A stretch of DNA of 31,262 nt from Scatosoma sp045654025. GTDB taxonomy: Bacteria; Bacillota; Clostridia; Christensenellales; Borkfalkiaceae. The position numbers and the translations under genes were made by a program. The number at the start of each line of letters is the position of its first letter. The stretch's first letter is position 1. Under the pieces are notes generated by a model that did no database searches, had not been told where the DNA came from, and saw only the letters and a program-made list of their open reading frames with translations. The stretch spans positions 1 through 31,262 of the forward strand of contig JAZOMO010000024.1 of assembly GCA_045654025.1 (NCBI GenBank), written 5' to 3'. Of this stretch, positions 7,560 through 16,833 are shown one piece after another.

Positions 7560-8954
7560 ATGGAAAGATTGCAACTGAAAACATTGGCAAAGGATTTGGG
7601 AAGTTACGGCGGCAAGACGGTTGTCGTGGCTGGTTGGGCGAAGAGCATTCGCGATTCGAAAGCGTTTGGCTTTATCGAGCTGAACGACGGTAGCTGCTTT
7701 AAGAATACGCAGATTGTATTCGAGCGTGAAACGCTTGAAAACTACGACGAAATTGCGCACCAAAACGTGGGCTGTTCTCTCGTTATCACGGGCGAAGTTA
7801 TCCTGACCCCTGAAAACAAACAGCCGTATGAAATCAAGGCGTCGAAGATTGTGGTAGAGGGCGAATCCACCCCCGACTATCCCCTGCAGAAAAAACGCCA
7901 CACGGTAGAGTTCTTGCGTGAAATTGCTTACCTTAGACCGAGAACGAACTTGTTTGGGGCGGCGTTCCGTATCCGCAGCGAGGCGGCGTTTGCTATCCAC
8001 AAATTCTTCAACGACCAAGGGTTTGTTTACGTGCACACCCCCATCATCACCGCAAGTGACTGCGAGGGCGCAGGCGCAATGTTCCAAGTGACGACGGTGG
8101 ATCTTGACGAGCAGGTAAAATCGGGCAAGCCCGTGGACTATAAAAAGGACTTCTTCGGCAAGAAGGCGTCCTTGACGGTATCTGGGCAGTTGTCGGCGGA
8201 AACGTACGCGATGGCGTTTGGCAACGTGTATACCTTTGGGCCTACCTTCCGCGCGGAACATTCCAACACCACCCGTCACGCGGCGGAATTCTGGATGATT
8301 GAACCGGAAATGGCGTTCTGCGACTTGGCAGGGGATATGGACGTAGCCGAGGCGATGGTCAAAGCGGTTATCGACCACGTGATGAACGTCTGCGCAGACG
8401 AGCTTGCCTTCCTCAACCAGTTCGTGGACAAGGGCTTGTTAGAACGTTTGGAGAACGTACGCAGCAACGCTTTCGTACGCTTGACCTACACTGAAGCGAT
8501 TGAAATCTTGAAACAGAACGCGGACAAGTTCGACGACAAAAACATCTTCTGGGGCAAGGATTTGCAGAGCGAGCACGAACGCTTTATCACCGAGCAGGTG
8601 TTCAAAAAGCCCGTATTCCTCACCGATTACCCGAAGGAAATCAAGGCGTTCTATATGAAGCAAAACGACGACGGCAAGACGGTTGCGGCGGCAGACTTGC
8701 TGGTGCCTGGCATCGGGGAGCTGGTAGGCGGTTCGCAACGTGAAGACGATTACGAAAAGCTGAAGGCTCGTATCGAGGAACTTGGTATGAACCCCGAAGA
8801 CTACTGGTGGTATCTCAATCTTCGTAGATTTGGCGGCACGCAGCACGCAGGCTTTGGCTTGGGCTTTGAAAGAATGGTGATGTACCTGACGGGTATTGCC
8901 AACATTCGTGACGTCGTTCCCTATCCTAGAACGGTGGGCAACTGCGAGTATTAA
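7560..8954 (+). CDS. asnS: Asparagine--tRNA ligase
   Basis: Class IIb aminoacyl-tRNA synthetase of 464 residues that charges tRNA-Asn. It has the N-terminal OB fold (SIRDSKAFGFIELNDGS), motif 1 region (FFNDQGFVYVHTPIITASDCEGAG), the VSGQLSAETYAMAFGNVYTFGPTFRAE motif 2 region, and motif 3 GFGLGFERMVMYLTG ending in IRDVVPYPRTVGNCEY. The C-terminal PRTxxN ending is AsnRS-like rather than AspRS- or LysRS-like. ATG 7560 is chosen because the upstream in-frame extension would overlap the promoter; a weak GGCAGG precedes it. It is the first gene of the long operon, with plsX starting 12 bases after its stop. Confidence 0.96.
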   Translation: MERLQLKTLAKDLGSYGGKTVVVAGWAKSIRDSKAFGFIELNDGSCFKNTQIVFERETLENYDEIAHQNVGCSLVITGEVILTPENKQPYEIKASKIVVEGESTPDYPLQKKRHTVEFLREIAYLRPRTNLFGAAFRIRSEAAFAIHKFFNDQGFVYVHTPIITASDCEGAGAMFQVTTVDLDEQVKSGKPVDYKKDFFGKKASLTVSGQLSAETYAMAFGNVYTFGPTFRAEHSNTTRHAAEFWMIEPEMAFCDLAGDMDVAEAMVKAVIDHVMNVCADELAFLNQFVDKGLLERLENVRSNAFVRLTYTEAIEILKQNADKFDDKNIFWGKDLQSEHERFITEQVFKKPVFLTDYPKEIKAFYMKQNDDGKTVAAADLLVPGIGELVGGSQREDDYEKLKARIEELGMNPEDYWWYLNLRRFGGTQHAGFGLGFERMVMYLTGIANIRDVVPYPRTVGNCEY

Positions 8955-8966
8955 TTGGGAGAAATA

Positions 8967-10025
8967 ATGATGAGTATGATTAGAATTGCAGTCGATGCAA
9001 TGGGTGGCGATTACGCACCCGAACAGCAGGTAAAGGGCGCGGTGCAGGCGCTTGAGCAGCAAAAGGACCTCTTCCTTTATCTTTGCGGCGATAAGACGGC
9101 GGTAGAGGCAGAGCTTGCAAAATACAAGTATGATACGAGCCGTGTTGAGGTCGTACATACGACGGAAATTATCACGAATGAGGAAGAGCCTGCAAAGGCG
9201 GTAAAAATGAAGAAGGATTCCTCTACCGTGGTGGCGTTCCGTTTGGTGAAAGAAGGCAAGGCAGACGGCGTGGTTTCGTCTGGGTCTACGGGGGCGGTGC
9301 TCTCCTGTGGCGTGCTGATTTTGGGCAGAGTGCGCGGCATTTCCCGTCCGGCTCTTTGTCCTTCCCTTCCGAATGCGCACGGTGGGATTACCCTGCTTTG
9401 CGACTGTGGTGCAAACCTTGAATGTAAGCCTTTAAACCTCGTGCACTTTGCGCTGATGGGTACGGCGTACGCAAAGGCGGCGTACGGCGTGGAAAACCCT
9501 TCGGTTGGTCTCCTCAACAATGGCACGGAAGACCACAAGGGCGACCTCGTACACCAAGAGGCGAATATGGCTTTGAAGACGACCCCCGGTGTCAACTACG
9601 TGGGCAACGTCGAGGGTAGAGAGATTATGCTGGGCGACGTCAACGTCGTGGTGTCCGACGGCTATACGGGCAATATCGCCATGAAGTCGATTGAAGGCAC
9701 GGGCAAGGCAGTCGGTCAGATTATGAAGCGTGAATTCAAGCGCAATATCTTCACGATGCTGGGAGCGGCAATCGTTAGCGGTATCATCGGCAAGATTAAA
9801 AAGAGCTTGGATTATGAACGTTGTGGCGGCGCGATGATGCTGGGGCTTTCCAAGGTTGTGGTGAAGGGCCATGGCAACTCCAAGGCGAAGGGCTTTGCGG
9901 TATGTATCGGACAAGCGGCAGATGCCGTTCGTGGCGACATGGTAGGTAAGATTTCCGAAATGTTGGAGGAAATCCGCAAAGCAGAAGAGGCGAAAGCGCA
10001 GGCGGCTGAGGCAGAGAATGCTTAA
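8967..10025 (+). CDS. plsX: Phosphate acyltransferase PlsX
   Basis: Converts acyl-ACP to acyl-phosphate, the donor for PlsY in phosphatidic acid synthesis, as a peripheral membrane enzyme. The family start IRIAVDAMGGDYAPE and the motifs VSSGSTGAVLSCG, LCDCGANLECKP and VVSDGYTGNIAMKSIEG are present. Three ATGs lie close together (8967, 8970, 8976); the GGGAG at 8957-8961 favours 8967 or 8970. The last 25 residues are an Ala/Glu-rich tail that overlaps the rnc start by 8 bases. In many Firmicutes plsX is followed by fabD, fabG and acpP before rnc; here these genes are missing and rnc follows directly. Confidence 0.96.
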   Translation: MMSMIRIAVDAMGGDYAPEQQVKGAVQALEQQKDLFLYLCGDKTAVEAELAKYKYDTSRVEVVHTTEIITNEEEPAKAVKMKKDSSTVVAFRLVKEGKADGVVSSGSTGAVLSCGVLILGRVRGISRPALCPSLPNAHGGITLLCDCGANLECKPLNLVHFALMGTAYAKAAYGVENPSVGLLNNGTEDHKGDLVHQEANMALKTTPGVNYVGNVEGREIMLGDVNVVVSDGYTGNIAMKSIEGTGKAVGQIMKREFKRNIFTMLGAAIVSGIIGKIKKSLDYERCGGAMMLGLSKVVVKGHGNSKAKGFAVCIGQAADAVRGDMVGKISEMLEEIRKAEEAKAQAAEAENA

Positions 10026-10683
10026 CCTTGCGGCGATTGAAAAGAAAATAGGCTACGTATTTTCCAACAAAGCTTTGTTGGAAACGGCGCTGACGCACGT
10101 ATCGTACGCGCGGGCGCACGGGGGCGTTGACAACGAACGGTTGGAATATTTAGGGGATGCGGTGCTCGAACTGCTGATTACCGAAAAACAATATTTCGAC
10201 AGCGTTTCGACGGAAGGCGCGATGACGAAAAACCGTCAGAGCCTCGTCAGCAAATTGCCCTTGAAAGAGGCGGTACTACGTATGGGCGTGGCGGAACATT
10301 TGCGCTACTTCGGCGGTAAGGACAACGTCGGTGATAAGACGGTGTCCAGCCTTTACGAGAGCCTGCTTGCCGCGGTGTATCTGGACGGCGGCATCGAAGA
10401 GGCGCGCGCGTTCCTGCGGCGGCATCCGTTGCTTGCCGACAACGCGACCGAACAAAACTATAAAGGGGCTTTGCAGGAATACCTGCAAAAGGACGGCAAG
10501 GATTTGCCTACCTACGACTTTCGAAAGGAAGGACTGGACAACGCGCCTACCTTTTATTGTTCGGCTACCGCGCAGGGCGAAACGGGTATGGGCACGGGCG
10601 CAACCAAGCGTGCCGCAGAACAAGAGGCGGCAAAGGTGCTTTTAACAAAGTTAAAGGCGCTGAAAAGAAAGAAAAAGGAGTAA
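10018..10683 (+). CDS. rnc: Ribonuclease III (one expected catalytic Asp replaced)
   Basis: Double-strand-specific endoribonuclease for rRNA and mRNA processing; 221 residues. The catalytic signature NERLEYLGDAVL is at 39-50, with metal ligands E40, E43 and D47. The second metal-binding segment is KTVSSLYESLLAAVYLDGG. The Glu corresponding to E. coli E117 is E114, but the position three residues earlier, where E. coli has D114, is Ser111. A complete C-terminal dsRNA-binding domain follows (NYKGALQEYLQ to QEAAKVLL). The start overlaps the plsX stop by 8 bases and smc begins 4 bases after the stop, so the three genes are tightly coupled. The fold assignment is secure; full activity is an open point. 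Confidence 0.95.
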   Translation: MLNLAAIEKKIGYVFSNKALLETALTHVSYARAHGGVDNERLEYLGDAVLELLITEKQYFDSVSTEGAMTKNRQSLVSKLPLKEAVLRMGVAEHLRYFGGKDNVGDKTVSSLYESLLAAVYLDGGIEEARAFLRRHPLLADNATEQNYKGALQEYLQKDGKDLPTYDFRKEGLDNAPTFYCSATAQGETGMGTGATKRAAEQEAAKVLLTKLKALKRKKKE

Positions 10684-10687
10684 GAAA

Positions 10688-13600
10688 GTGGAATTAAAGG
10701 AAATTCACTTACACGGCTTTAAGTCGTTTGCAGATAAGACGGTCATTCGCTTTGAAGAAGGGGTTACCTGTATCGTTGGCCCGAACGGCTGTGGTAAGAG
10801 TAACGTTGCCGACGCTGTGCGTTGGGTGCTTGGCGAACAGTCTGCAAAGCAGCTTCGCGGCTCGAACATGCAGGACGTCATCTTCGGCGGTACGGTAGAG
10901 AGAAAGCAGAGCTCTTACAGCGAGGTCACGCTGGTGTTTGACAACACTAAGCGTATTTTCGACGTGGATCTTGACGAGGTTGCGATGACCCGTCGTCTGT
11001 ATCGTAACGGGGACAGCCGCTATCTTTTGAACGGCGACCCCAGCAGATTGAAGGAATTCGTGCGCCTTTTCCATGGCGTAGGTTTGGGGAAAGAGGGATA
11101 CTCTATCATCAGCCAAGGCAAGGTAGAGCAGATTATGAACCGCCGCCCTGCCGAACGCAGAGAAATTTTCGAAGAAGCCGCAGGCTTGATGAACAACAAG
11201 AAGCGCAAGGAAGAAATCGAAAATAAAATTGCGGCGGCATCGAATGATTTGGCGATTTACGCCCAGCGTTTGGACGAGGTAGAACGCCGTTTAGGGCCTT
11301 TGGCAAAGCAGGCAGACGGCGCTAAGTTGTACCAAGAGTACGCTTCGATGCTCAAGGACAACGAAATCAACATGTACATATACCGCATGGAAAATTCCGA
11401 AAACGAAACGGCGAAGTTTAGGAAGGAGATTGCGGCGATTTCCGATAAGATTATCGACCTGACGGCAGAGATTGAACGCACCAACCGTCTTTTGGAAGAA
11501 GGCAGGGCTAAGATTGCGCGCGCGGACGGCGAGATTGCGGAGTTGCATGACCAACACGTCGCGCTCTCCGTCGGCAACGAGCGTAAGGACGGCGAATTGA
11601 AGCTGGTGCGCGAAAAAATCAGCGCGTACCGTTCGCAGATTGAGGCGGCGGCGATTTTCTTGGAAGGCGGCAAGGTTCGCGTTGGGGAAATCGGGGACGA
11701 GCTTGCCCGCGGCGAACGGGAAAAGAAAGTGGCAATCGAACGCATTTCCCATATCGAAACGGAGACGGACGTACTTCGTAGCTCTATCGCATCGCTTGAA
11801 AGCAAGATTGCGGTCTTTGAACGACTCTCCGAAGAACAGCACAAGAGTCAGCTTTCCTCCGCAGAGGAAATTTCCGAATTGAAAAAGAACCAAGGCGCGC
11901 TGGATTCCCAGCTGTCGGCAACGAGAGAGCGTATTGCAGACGTCGAGGCGGCGCTTGCGAAAAATCGTGCGCGCAAGGACGACCTTGCGGACGAGCTTTC
12001 TGCCGTAAAGAGCGACTTAAAGAAACTGATGGAGCTGGTCGGTGGCGGTGTCAGCAAGCTGGAAGAGCAGGTTGAAGAATCGCGCGAACTGCAATCGAAT
12101 ATCAACAATTTCAACCAGGAACTGTTCAATGCAAAGGCGCAGCTTGCGGCTTTGGAAGAAAAGCTGGAAGGCTTTATTGCGGCGAAGAACCGCTTTGAAG
12201 GGTATCGTGATTCCGTTCGCAGATTGTTGCTTGTTGCAAAGACGAACCCTGAAATCGGCAAGCGTATCTGTGGTACGGTGGCAGACGTCCTCAAGACCGA
12301 ACAAAAATACGAATCGGCGATCGTCACGGCTCTTGGTGGCGCGATGGAAAACATCGTCGTACCCAAAATGGACGACGGTAGATACCTCATCGAATACCTC
12401 TCAAGAACGGGCGGCGGCAGAGCGACCTTCTTCCCCGTCGAGAGTATGAAACCCCGCAACAACACCCGTGAAATCGAACGCGCTTTGGACGAGCGAGGGG
12501 TGGTTGGGCTTGCGACTGAACTCGTTAAATTTGACGAATACTATTATAACGTCGTATACAATCTGCTTGGTTGTACCCTCGTTTGCGACACGATTGCAAA
12601 CGCAACGGTCATCGGCAGAAAGTACGGCAACGCCTTCAAAATCGTTACCCTTGACGGCAACCAAATCCTGACCAGCGGCGCAATGAGCGGCGGTAGCCAG
12701 GAACGCAGAAATTCCAGTCTTCTTTCGCATGAAAGAAACATTCAAAACTGCAAGGAAGAAATTGCAAGAAAACAGCGCTACATCGACAAGATTACGGCGA
12801 CCTTGCGCGACCACGAACAGGAAAAAGAGCAGCTCGACCAAGAGGTAGAGGACTTGCGCGCGAAGTACCAAAACGCGAACACGGAAATTGCATCCTTGAC
12901 GCAGAGGGAAAGCTCGCTGATGCGTTCGCTTGCCGAGGTAGAGGCAGACGTGCAGATTTACAGCGGTACGCTGGAAGATTTCAAGGCAAAGCTTGCTTTG
13001 CTTGAAGGTCAGGCGGCGAACTCTACGCAGAGCGCAGAGGAATTGCTTGCGCTTCGCAACAGCGCAGAGGAAATGCTCTCCTCGCAGAAAAATCAATGCG
13101 AGTCGTACAAGGCGGAACGCGACGAAAAGAGTAAGAAATTGCACGAATTAGAGGTGGAAATGGCGGCTCTGAATGCAAGCTTGAAAAAGTTTGCGGAGGA
13201 CTACGACCGCCTGAGCGTAGAAAAGGAAGACCTCTTAAAACGCATCGTCGATACTTCCCGTGAAAAGCTGACGGCAGAGGAAATGCTGCAGGGGCTGGAA
13301 ACGGAGGCAGAGGCGAAGGAACTCACCGAGGAAGAAAAGGCGGCGGTGCAGGTCATCGTCGAACGCTTAGAGGCGCTCTCCAAGGAAAAGGAAGTCATCA
13401 ACGCACAGCTTGCTGAGCTGGAAGGCAAGAAGGAAACGGCGCAACAAGAGCTTTCCGAACTCACTGAAAAACGTCACGAAAATGAAATGTCGGTTAGTAT
13501 GGTACGCTCTCGTCTCGAAGGCTTGCGCGACCATATTATGGAAGAGTACGGCCTCGATTATGAGGCTTGCCTGCCGTATAGAAAGGAAGGCTTTAAGGTC

Positions 13601-14281
13601 ACCGAGGCGAACAATACCATTTCTGCATTAAAGCGCAAAATCACTTCGCTGGGCGCAATCAACCACAACGCTGTGGAAGAGTATGCGGCGGAGAAGGAAC
13701 GCTATGACGAGATGACCACTCAGCGTGACGACATCGTCAAAGCGATGGAAGATTTGGATAAGATCCTGCAGGACGTTCGCGCAGAGATGTTGCGTGTGTT
13801 CAACGAGAACTTTGCGCGCATCAACGAGAACTTCCAGCTGACGTTTAAGCAGTTGTTTGGCGGTGGTAAGGCAGAATTGCAACTTGACTATTCGGTGGAC
13901 GAAGATCCGCTGAACGCAGGCGTAGAAATCGTGGCTTGCCCTCCCGGAAAGAAGCTGTCGAAAATCAGCTTGCTGTCGGGTGGCGAACGCGCTCTGACTG
14001 CGATTGCAATCCTCTTTGCAATCCTGAAATCCAACCCGATGCCCTTCTGTATTTTGGACGAAATCGAGGCGGCGCTCGACGATGCGAACGTAGATCGTTT
14101 TGCAACCTACTTGAAGAGGTTTGCGGCTGACACGCAGTTTATCGTCATCACGCATAGAAAGCCGACGATGAACCAGGCAGACACCCTCTTTGGTGTAACG
14201 ATGCAGGAAAAGGGCGTTTCCAAAATCATCTCCGTCAAGCTGGCGGAGGTCGAGAGTATGGGCGCAGGTACTGTGGAATAA
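10688..14281 (+). CDS. smc: Chromosome partition protein SMC
   Basis: A 1197-residue ATPase that organises and segregates the chromosome with ScpA and ScpB. The head carries Walker A GPNGCGKSN (31-39) and QGKVEQIMNRRP; long coiled coils follow to a hinge near 495-660 (GTVADVLKTEQKYESAIVTA to GAMSGGSQERR), then a second coiled coil, and the C-terminal head with signature LLSGGERALTAIA and Walker B FCILDEIEAALDDANVDRF. The start is GTG 10688, 7 bases after AAGGAG. Length and layout are normal. The rnc-smc-ftsY order is classical for Firmicutes. scpA and scpB are not in the window. Confidence 0.98.
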   Translation: MELKEIHLHGFKSFADKTVIRFEEGVTCIVGPNGCGKSNVADAVRWVLGEQSAKQLRGSNMQDVIFGGTVERKQSSYSEVTLVFDNTKRIFDVDLDEVAMTRRLYRNGDSRYLLNGDPSRLKEFVRLFHGVGLGKEGYSIISQGKVEQIMNRRPAERREIFEEAAGLMNNKKRKEEIENKIAAASNDLAIYAQRLDEVERRLGPLAKQADGAKLYQEYASMLKDNEINMYIYRMENSENETAKFRKEIAAISDKIIDLTAEIERTNRLLEEGRAKIARADGEIAELHDQHVALSVGNERKDGELKLVREKISAYRSQIEAAAIFLEGGKVRVGEIGDELARGEREKKVAIERISHIETETDVLRSSIASLESKIAVFERLSEEQHKSQLSSAEEISELKKNQGALDSQLSATRERIADVEAALAKNRARKDDLADELSAVKSDLKKLMELVGGGVSKLEEQVEESRELQSNINNFNQELFNAKAQLAALEEKLEGFIAAKNRFEGYRDSVRRLLLVAKTNPEIGKRICGTVADVLKTEQKYESAIVTALGGAMENIVVPKMDDGRYLIEYLSRTGGGRATFFPVESMKPRNNTREIERALDERGVVGLATELVKFDEYYYNVVYNLLGCTLVCDTIANATVIGRKYGNAFKIVTLDGNQILTSGAMSGGSQERRNSSLLSHERNIQNCKEEIARKQRYIDKITATLRDHEQEKEQLDQEVEDLRAKYQNANTEIASLTQRESSLMRSLAEVEADVQIYSGTLEDFKAKLALLEGQAANSTQSAEELLALRNSAEEMLSSQKNQCESYKAERDEKSKKLHELEVEMAALNASLKKFAEDYDRLSVEKEDLLKRIVDTSREKLTAEEMLQGLETEAEAKELTEEEKAAVQVIVERLEALSKEKEVINAQLAELEGKKETAQQELSELTEKRHENEMSVSMVRSRLEGLRDHIMEEYGLDYEACLPYRKEGFKVTEANNTISALKRKITSLGAINHNAVEEYAAEKERYDEMTTQRDDIVKAMEDLDKILQDVRAEMLRVFNENFARINENFQLTFKQLFGGGKAELQLDYSVDEDPLNAGVEIVACPPGKKLSKISLLSGGERALTAIAILFAILKSNPMPFCILDEIEAALDDANVDRFATYLKRFAADTQFIVITHRKPTMNQADTLFGVTMQEKGVSKIISVKLAEVESMGAGTVE

Positions 14282-14294
14282 TAGAAAAAATGGG

Positions 14295-14325
14295 TACTGC
14301 CTGCCGTGCATACGGCGGGCAGGTA
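14295..14325 (+). other. Strong hairpin between smc and ftsY
   Basis: TACTGCCTGCCGT pairs with ACGGCGGGCAGGTA through a GCAT loop, with one bulged G and one G-T pair. No T tract follows, so it is not a typical terminator. It could be an RNA-processing or stability element separating the smc and ftsY parts of the operon transcript. Confidence 0.55.
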
Positions 14326-14342
14326 TCGCATAAAGGAAAGAT

Positions 14343-15239
14343 ATGGGAATTTTCGATAAATTTTTTAATGCGCTCAAAAAGACGAAGGACGGCTTTGGCG
14401 CAAAGCTGAGAATGTTGTTTGCGAAAAACAAACTCGGCAACGAATTTTACGAGGATTTAGAGGAACTGCTGATTGCATCCGACGTTTCGGTATCGACGGC
14501 AGGCGAGGTGGTAGAGCGTGTAAAACAACGCGCGATGGACGAAAAACTGAAGGACGGCGACTATGTCGTGTCTTTACTTCGGGACGTTCTGGTGGATATT
14601 TTAGAGGAGAGCGAGGTGGAACAGCCCGCTTATCCTTGCGTGATTATGCTGGTGGGTGTCAACGGCGTTGGTAAGACGACAACGGTGGGCAAGCTGGCGC
14701 ACTATTATCTAAAGCAGGGCAAGTCGGTCACCGTTGCGGCGGCGGACACCTTCCGCGCGGCGGCAAGCGAACAGCTGGCGGTTTGGGCGGATAGGGCAAA
14801 GGTGCGTATCGTTCGCCACGAAGAGGGCAGTGATCCTGCGGCGGTTGTGTACGATGCGGTATGCTCTGCCAAGGCAAAGAATACGGACGTACTCATTATT
14901 GACACGGCAGGCAGATTGCACGTGAAGGACAACCTGATGAACGAACTGAAGAAGATGGATAGGGTTGTCCTGCGTGAATACCCTGAGGCGGACTTCTTAA
15001 AATTGCTTGTTTTGGATGCAACGACGGGTCAAAACGCCGTCAACCAAGCCCGTGTCTTTGACGAAGCGGTTTCCTTGGACGGCTTAGTGCTGACCAAGCT
15101 CGACGGCACGGCAAAAGGCGGCTTTGTGTTCTCTCTTGCAGAGGAGCTTGGCTTGCCCGTTCTCTACGCAGGCGTAGGCGAGAAAATGGACGACCTTGAA
15201 TACTTTGATTCCCGCGCGTTCGTAGAGGCAATTTTGTAA
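14343..15239 (+). CDS. ftsY: Signal recognition particle receptor FtsY
   Basis: GTPase that docks SRP-ribosome complexes at the membrane for co-translational insertion. The 298-residue protein consists almost only of the NG domain: helical N domain from about 10 to 90, G1 GVNGVGKTT (105-113), DTFRAAASEQL, G3 DTAGRLH and G4 TKLDGTAKGG. The acidic A domain found in E. coli is absent, as in many Gram-positive bacteria; membrane contact is presumably through the N-terminal helix MGIFDKFFNALKKTKDGF. AAAGGA precedes the ATG. ffh, the SRP partner, is not in the window. Confidence 0.97.
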   Translation: MGIFDKFFNALKKTKDGFGAKLRMLFAKNKLGNEFYEDLEELLIASDVSVSTAGEVVERVKQRAMDEKLKDGDYVVSLLRDVLVDILEESEVEQPAYPCVIMLVGVNGVGKTTTVGKLAHYYLKQGKSVTVAAADTFRAAASEQLAVWADRAKVRIVRHEEGSDPAAVVYDAVCSAKAKNTDVLIIDTAGRLHVKDNLMNELKKMDRVVLREYPEADFLKLLVLDATTGQNAVNQARVFDEAVSLDGLVLTKLDGTAKGGFVFSLAEELGLPVLYAGVGEKMDDLEYFDSRAFVEAIL

Positions 15240-15271
15240 TTTTTTGACAAAGCATATCAAGAGAAAGAAGT

Positions 15272-15940
15272 ATGAGAATTGATATTTTGACTTTATTTCC
15301 CGAGATGTTTTCTGCGTTGCAGGAGAGTATCTTGGGCAGAGCCCAAAAATCGGGAAAAATTGAAATTAATATTGTGAATATTCGCGACTACACGCAGGAT
15401 AAGCATCTAAAATGCGACGATTATCCCTTCGGCGGCGGCGCAGGTATGGTCATGATGCCCCAGCCTATCGGTAGCGCAATCGAGGCGATTGACCCTGATC
15501 ACGAGGCGCATCGCATCTATCTGTCACCCAAGGGAAAAACCCTCTGCCAACAAAAGGTATTCGAGCTGGTGGAATATCCCCGCTTGCTCCTTTTGTGCGG
15601 GCATTACGAGGGGGTTGACCAGCGTGTTATCGACCTGTTTATCGACGAGGAAATTTCCATCGGGGATTATGTGTTAACGGGCGGTGAGTTGCCTGCGATG
15701 GTGCTTGCGGACAGTGTTTCTCGGTACGTGGACGGGGTGATTTCCACTTCGTCGTTGATTGACGAGAGCTTTTCGCAAAACCTCTTGGAATATCCGCAGT
15801 ACACCCGTCCGCAGGAATATAAGGGGCTTTGCGTGCCCGAAGTATTGCGTTCGGGCGACCATGCCAAGGTGGATGCTTGGCGCAGGGAGCAGGCGCTCAT
15901 CATTACGCAGAAATGCCGTCCCGATTTATTAAAAAAATAG
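15272..15940 (+). CDS. trmD: tRNA (guanine-N1-)-methyltransferase TrmD
   Basis: SAM-dependent SPOUT enzyme forming m1G37, which prevents frameshifting. Its 222 residues include the start MRIDILTLFPEMF, the GGGAGMVMMPQPI segment, and the knot region LLLCGHYEGVDQRV through DEEISIGDYVLTGGELPAMV. It is slightly shorter than many homologues at the C-terminus, but all the recognised catalytic segments are complete. In most Firmicutes it follows rimM; here rimM, rpsP and rplS are absent and ftsY precedes it by 32 bases. Confidence 0.97.
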   Translation: MRIDILTLFPEMFSALQESILGRAQKSGKIEINIVNIRDYTQDKHLKCDDYPFGGGAGMVMMPQPIGSAIEAIDPDHEAHRIYLSPKGKTLCQQKVFELVEYPRLLLLCGHYEGVDQRVIDLFIDEEISIGDYVLTGGELPAMVLADSVSRYVDGVISTSSLIDESFSQNLLEYPQYTRPQEYKGLCVPEVLRSGDHAKVDAWRREQALIITQKCRPDLLKK

Positions 15941-15972
15941 TACCCATGTACGGGTAGAACGGAGAACGACCC

Positions 15973-16833
15973 ATGAAAAATATACAATGGTTTCCGGGGC
16001 ATATGACCAAAGCCATGCGTGATATGGAGGCAAAGAGGGATCTTTGCGACGGCGTAATTTGCGTTTTGGACGCGCGCGCCCCGATTGCCACGTATAACAA
16101 AAACTTGAATAAAATCTTCGGCGCAAAGCCGATTTTGTACCTTCTTAACAAAGCCGACCTTGCCGACCCGAACAAGACGGATGCCTTTGTTCGCCTCATT
16201 GAAAGCAAGGGTAGGGTATGTATCCGCACGGACAGTACCAACGTTTCCACAAAGCGTTTGATTACCCAAAAGCTGACGCAGATGACCGAGGAAAAACGGG
16301 AACGGGCAGAGGCAAAGGGCTTAAACCGTACTTTCCGCTTTATGGTGGCAGGGATTCCTAACTCTGGAAAGAGTACGGTCGTCAACCTGATGAGTGGTGA
16401 AAAGCGCGCGAAGACGGGCGACAAAGCAGGGGTGACGAGGGACGTGCGCTTTATCAAATGCGGCGCGTTCGACCTTTTGGACACGCCCGGCACGATGCCC
16501 CCTTCGTTCGATAATCAATACCATGCGCGCCACTTGGCGTATATCGGTTCGATCAATGACGATATTTTGGATATGGACGACGTCGCGTTGGAGCTTTTGG
16601 GCGAGCTTGCGGAAAAATATCCTGCGTGCCTCACCGAACGATATGGCATCACCGATTTTTCCGAAAAGCTGGGGATGTACGAGGCGCTGTGCAAACGTCG
16701 TGGCTTTATCCTGCGCGGTGGTGAATTTGACTACGAGCGTGGCGCAAAGGCCCTCATTGACGATTTCAGAAAGGGCAGAGTGGGTAGAATTACCTTGGAG
16801 AACGCAAGCGATTATAAGGACTGGGATTTCTAA
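15973..16833 (+). CDS. rbgA: Ribosome biogenesis GTPase RbgA (YlqF)
   Basis: Circularly permuted GTPase needed for late 50S assembly. The start NIQWFPGHMTKAMRDM is diagnostic, and the G motifs occur in permuted order: DARAPIAT, G4 NKAD (in LLNKADLADP), then G1 GIPNSGKST and G3 DTPGTMPP. The 286-residue length is normal and the C-terminal helical domain is present. GGAGA lies 8 bases before the ATG. Its stop overlaps the rnhB start (TAATG), giving tight coupling; the rbgA-rnhB pair is common in Firmicutes. Confidence 0.96.
   Translation: MKNIQWFPGHMTKAMRDMEAKRDLCDGVICVLDARAPIATYNKNLNKIFGAKPILYLLNKADLADPNKTDAFVRLIESKGRVCIRTDSTNVSTKRLITQKLTQMTEEKRERAEAKGLNRTFRFMVAGIPNSGKSTVVNLMSGEKRAKTGDKAGVTRDVRFIKCGAFDLLDTPGTMPPSFDNQYHARHLAYIGSINDDILDMDDVALELLGELAEKYPACLTERYGITDFSEKLGMYEALCKRRGFILRGGEFDYERGAKALIDDFRKGRVGRITLENASDYKDWDF

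Noticed and set aside
7338..8378. Minus-strand reading frame of 346 codons opposite asnS
   Set aside because: It lies antisense to a certain gene, has no domain-like sequence and no ribosome binding site; it is a shadow of the asnS codon pattern. The same applies to the minus frame 8439-9380 and the plus frame 3293-4324 opposite dnaA.
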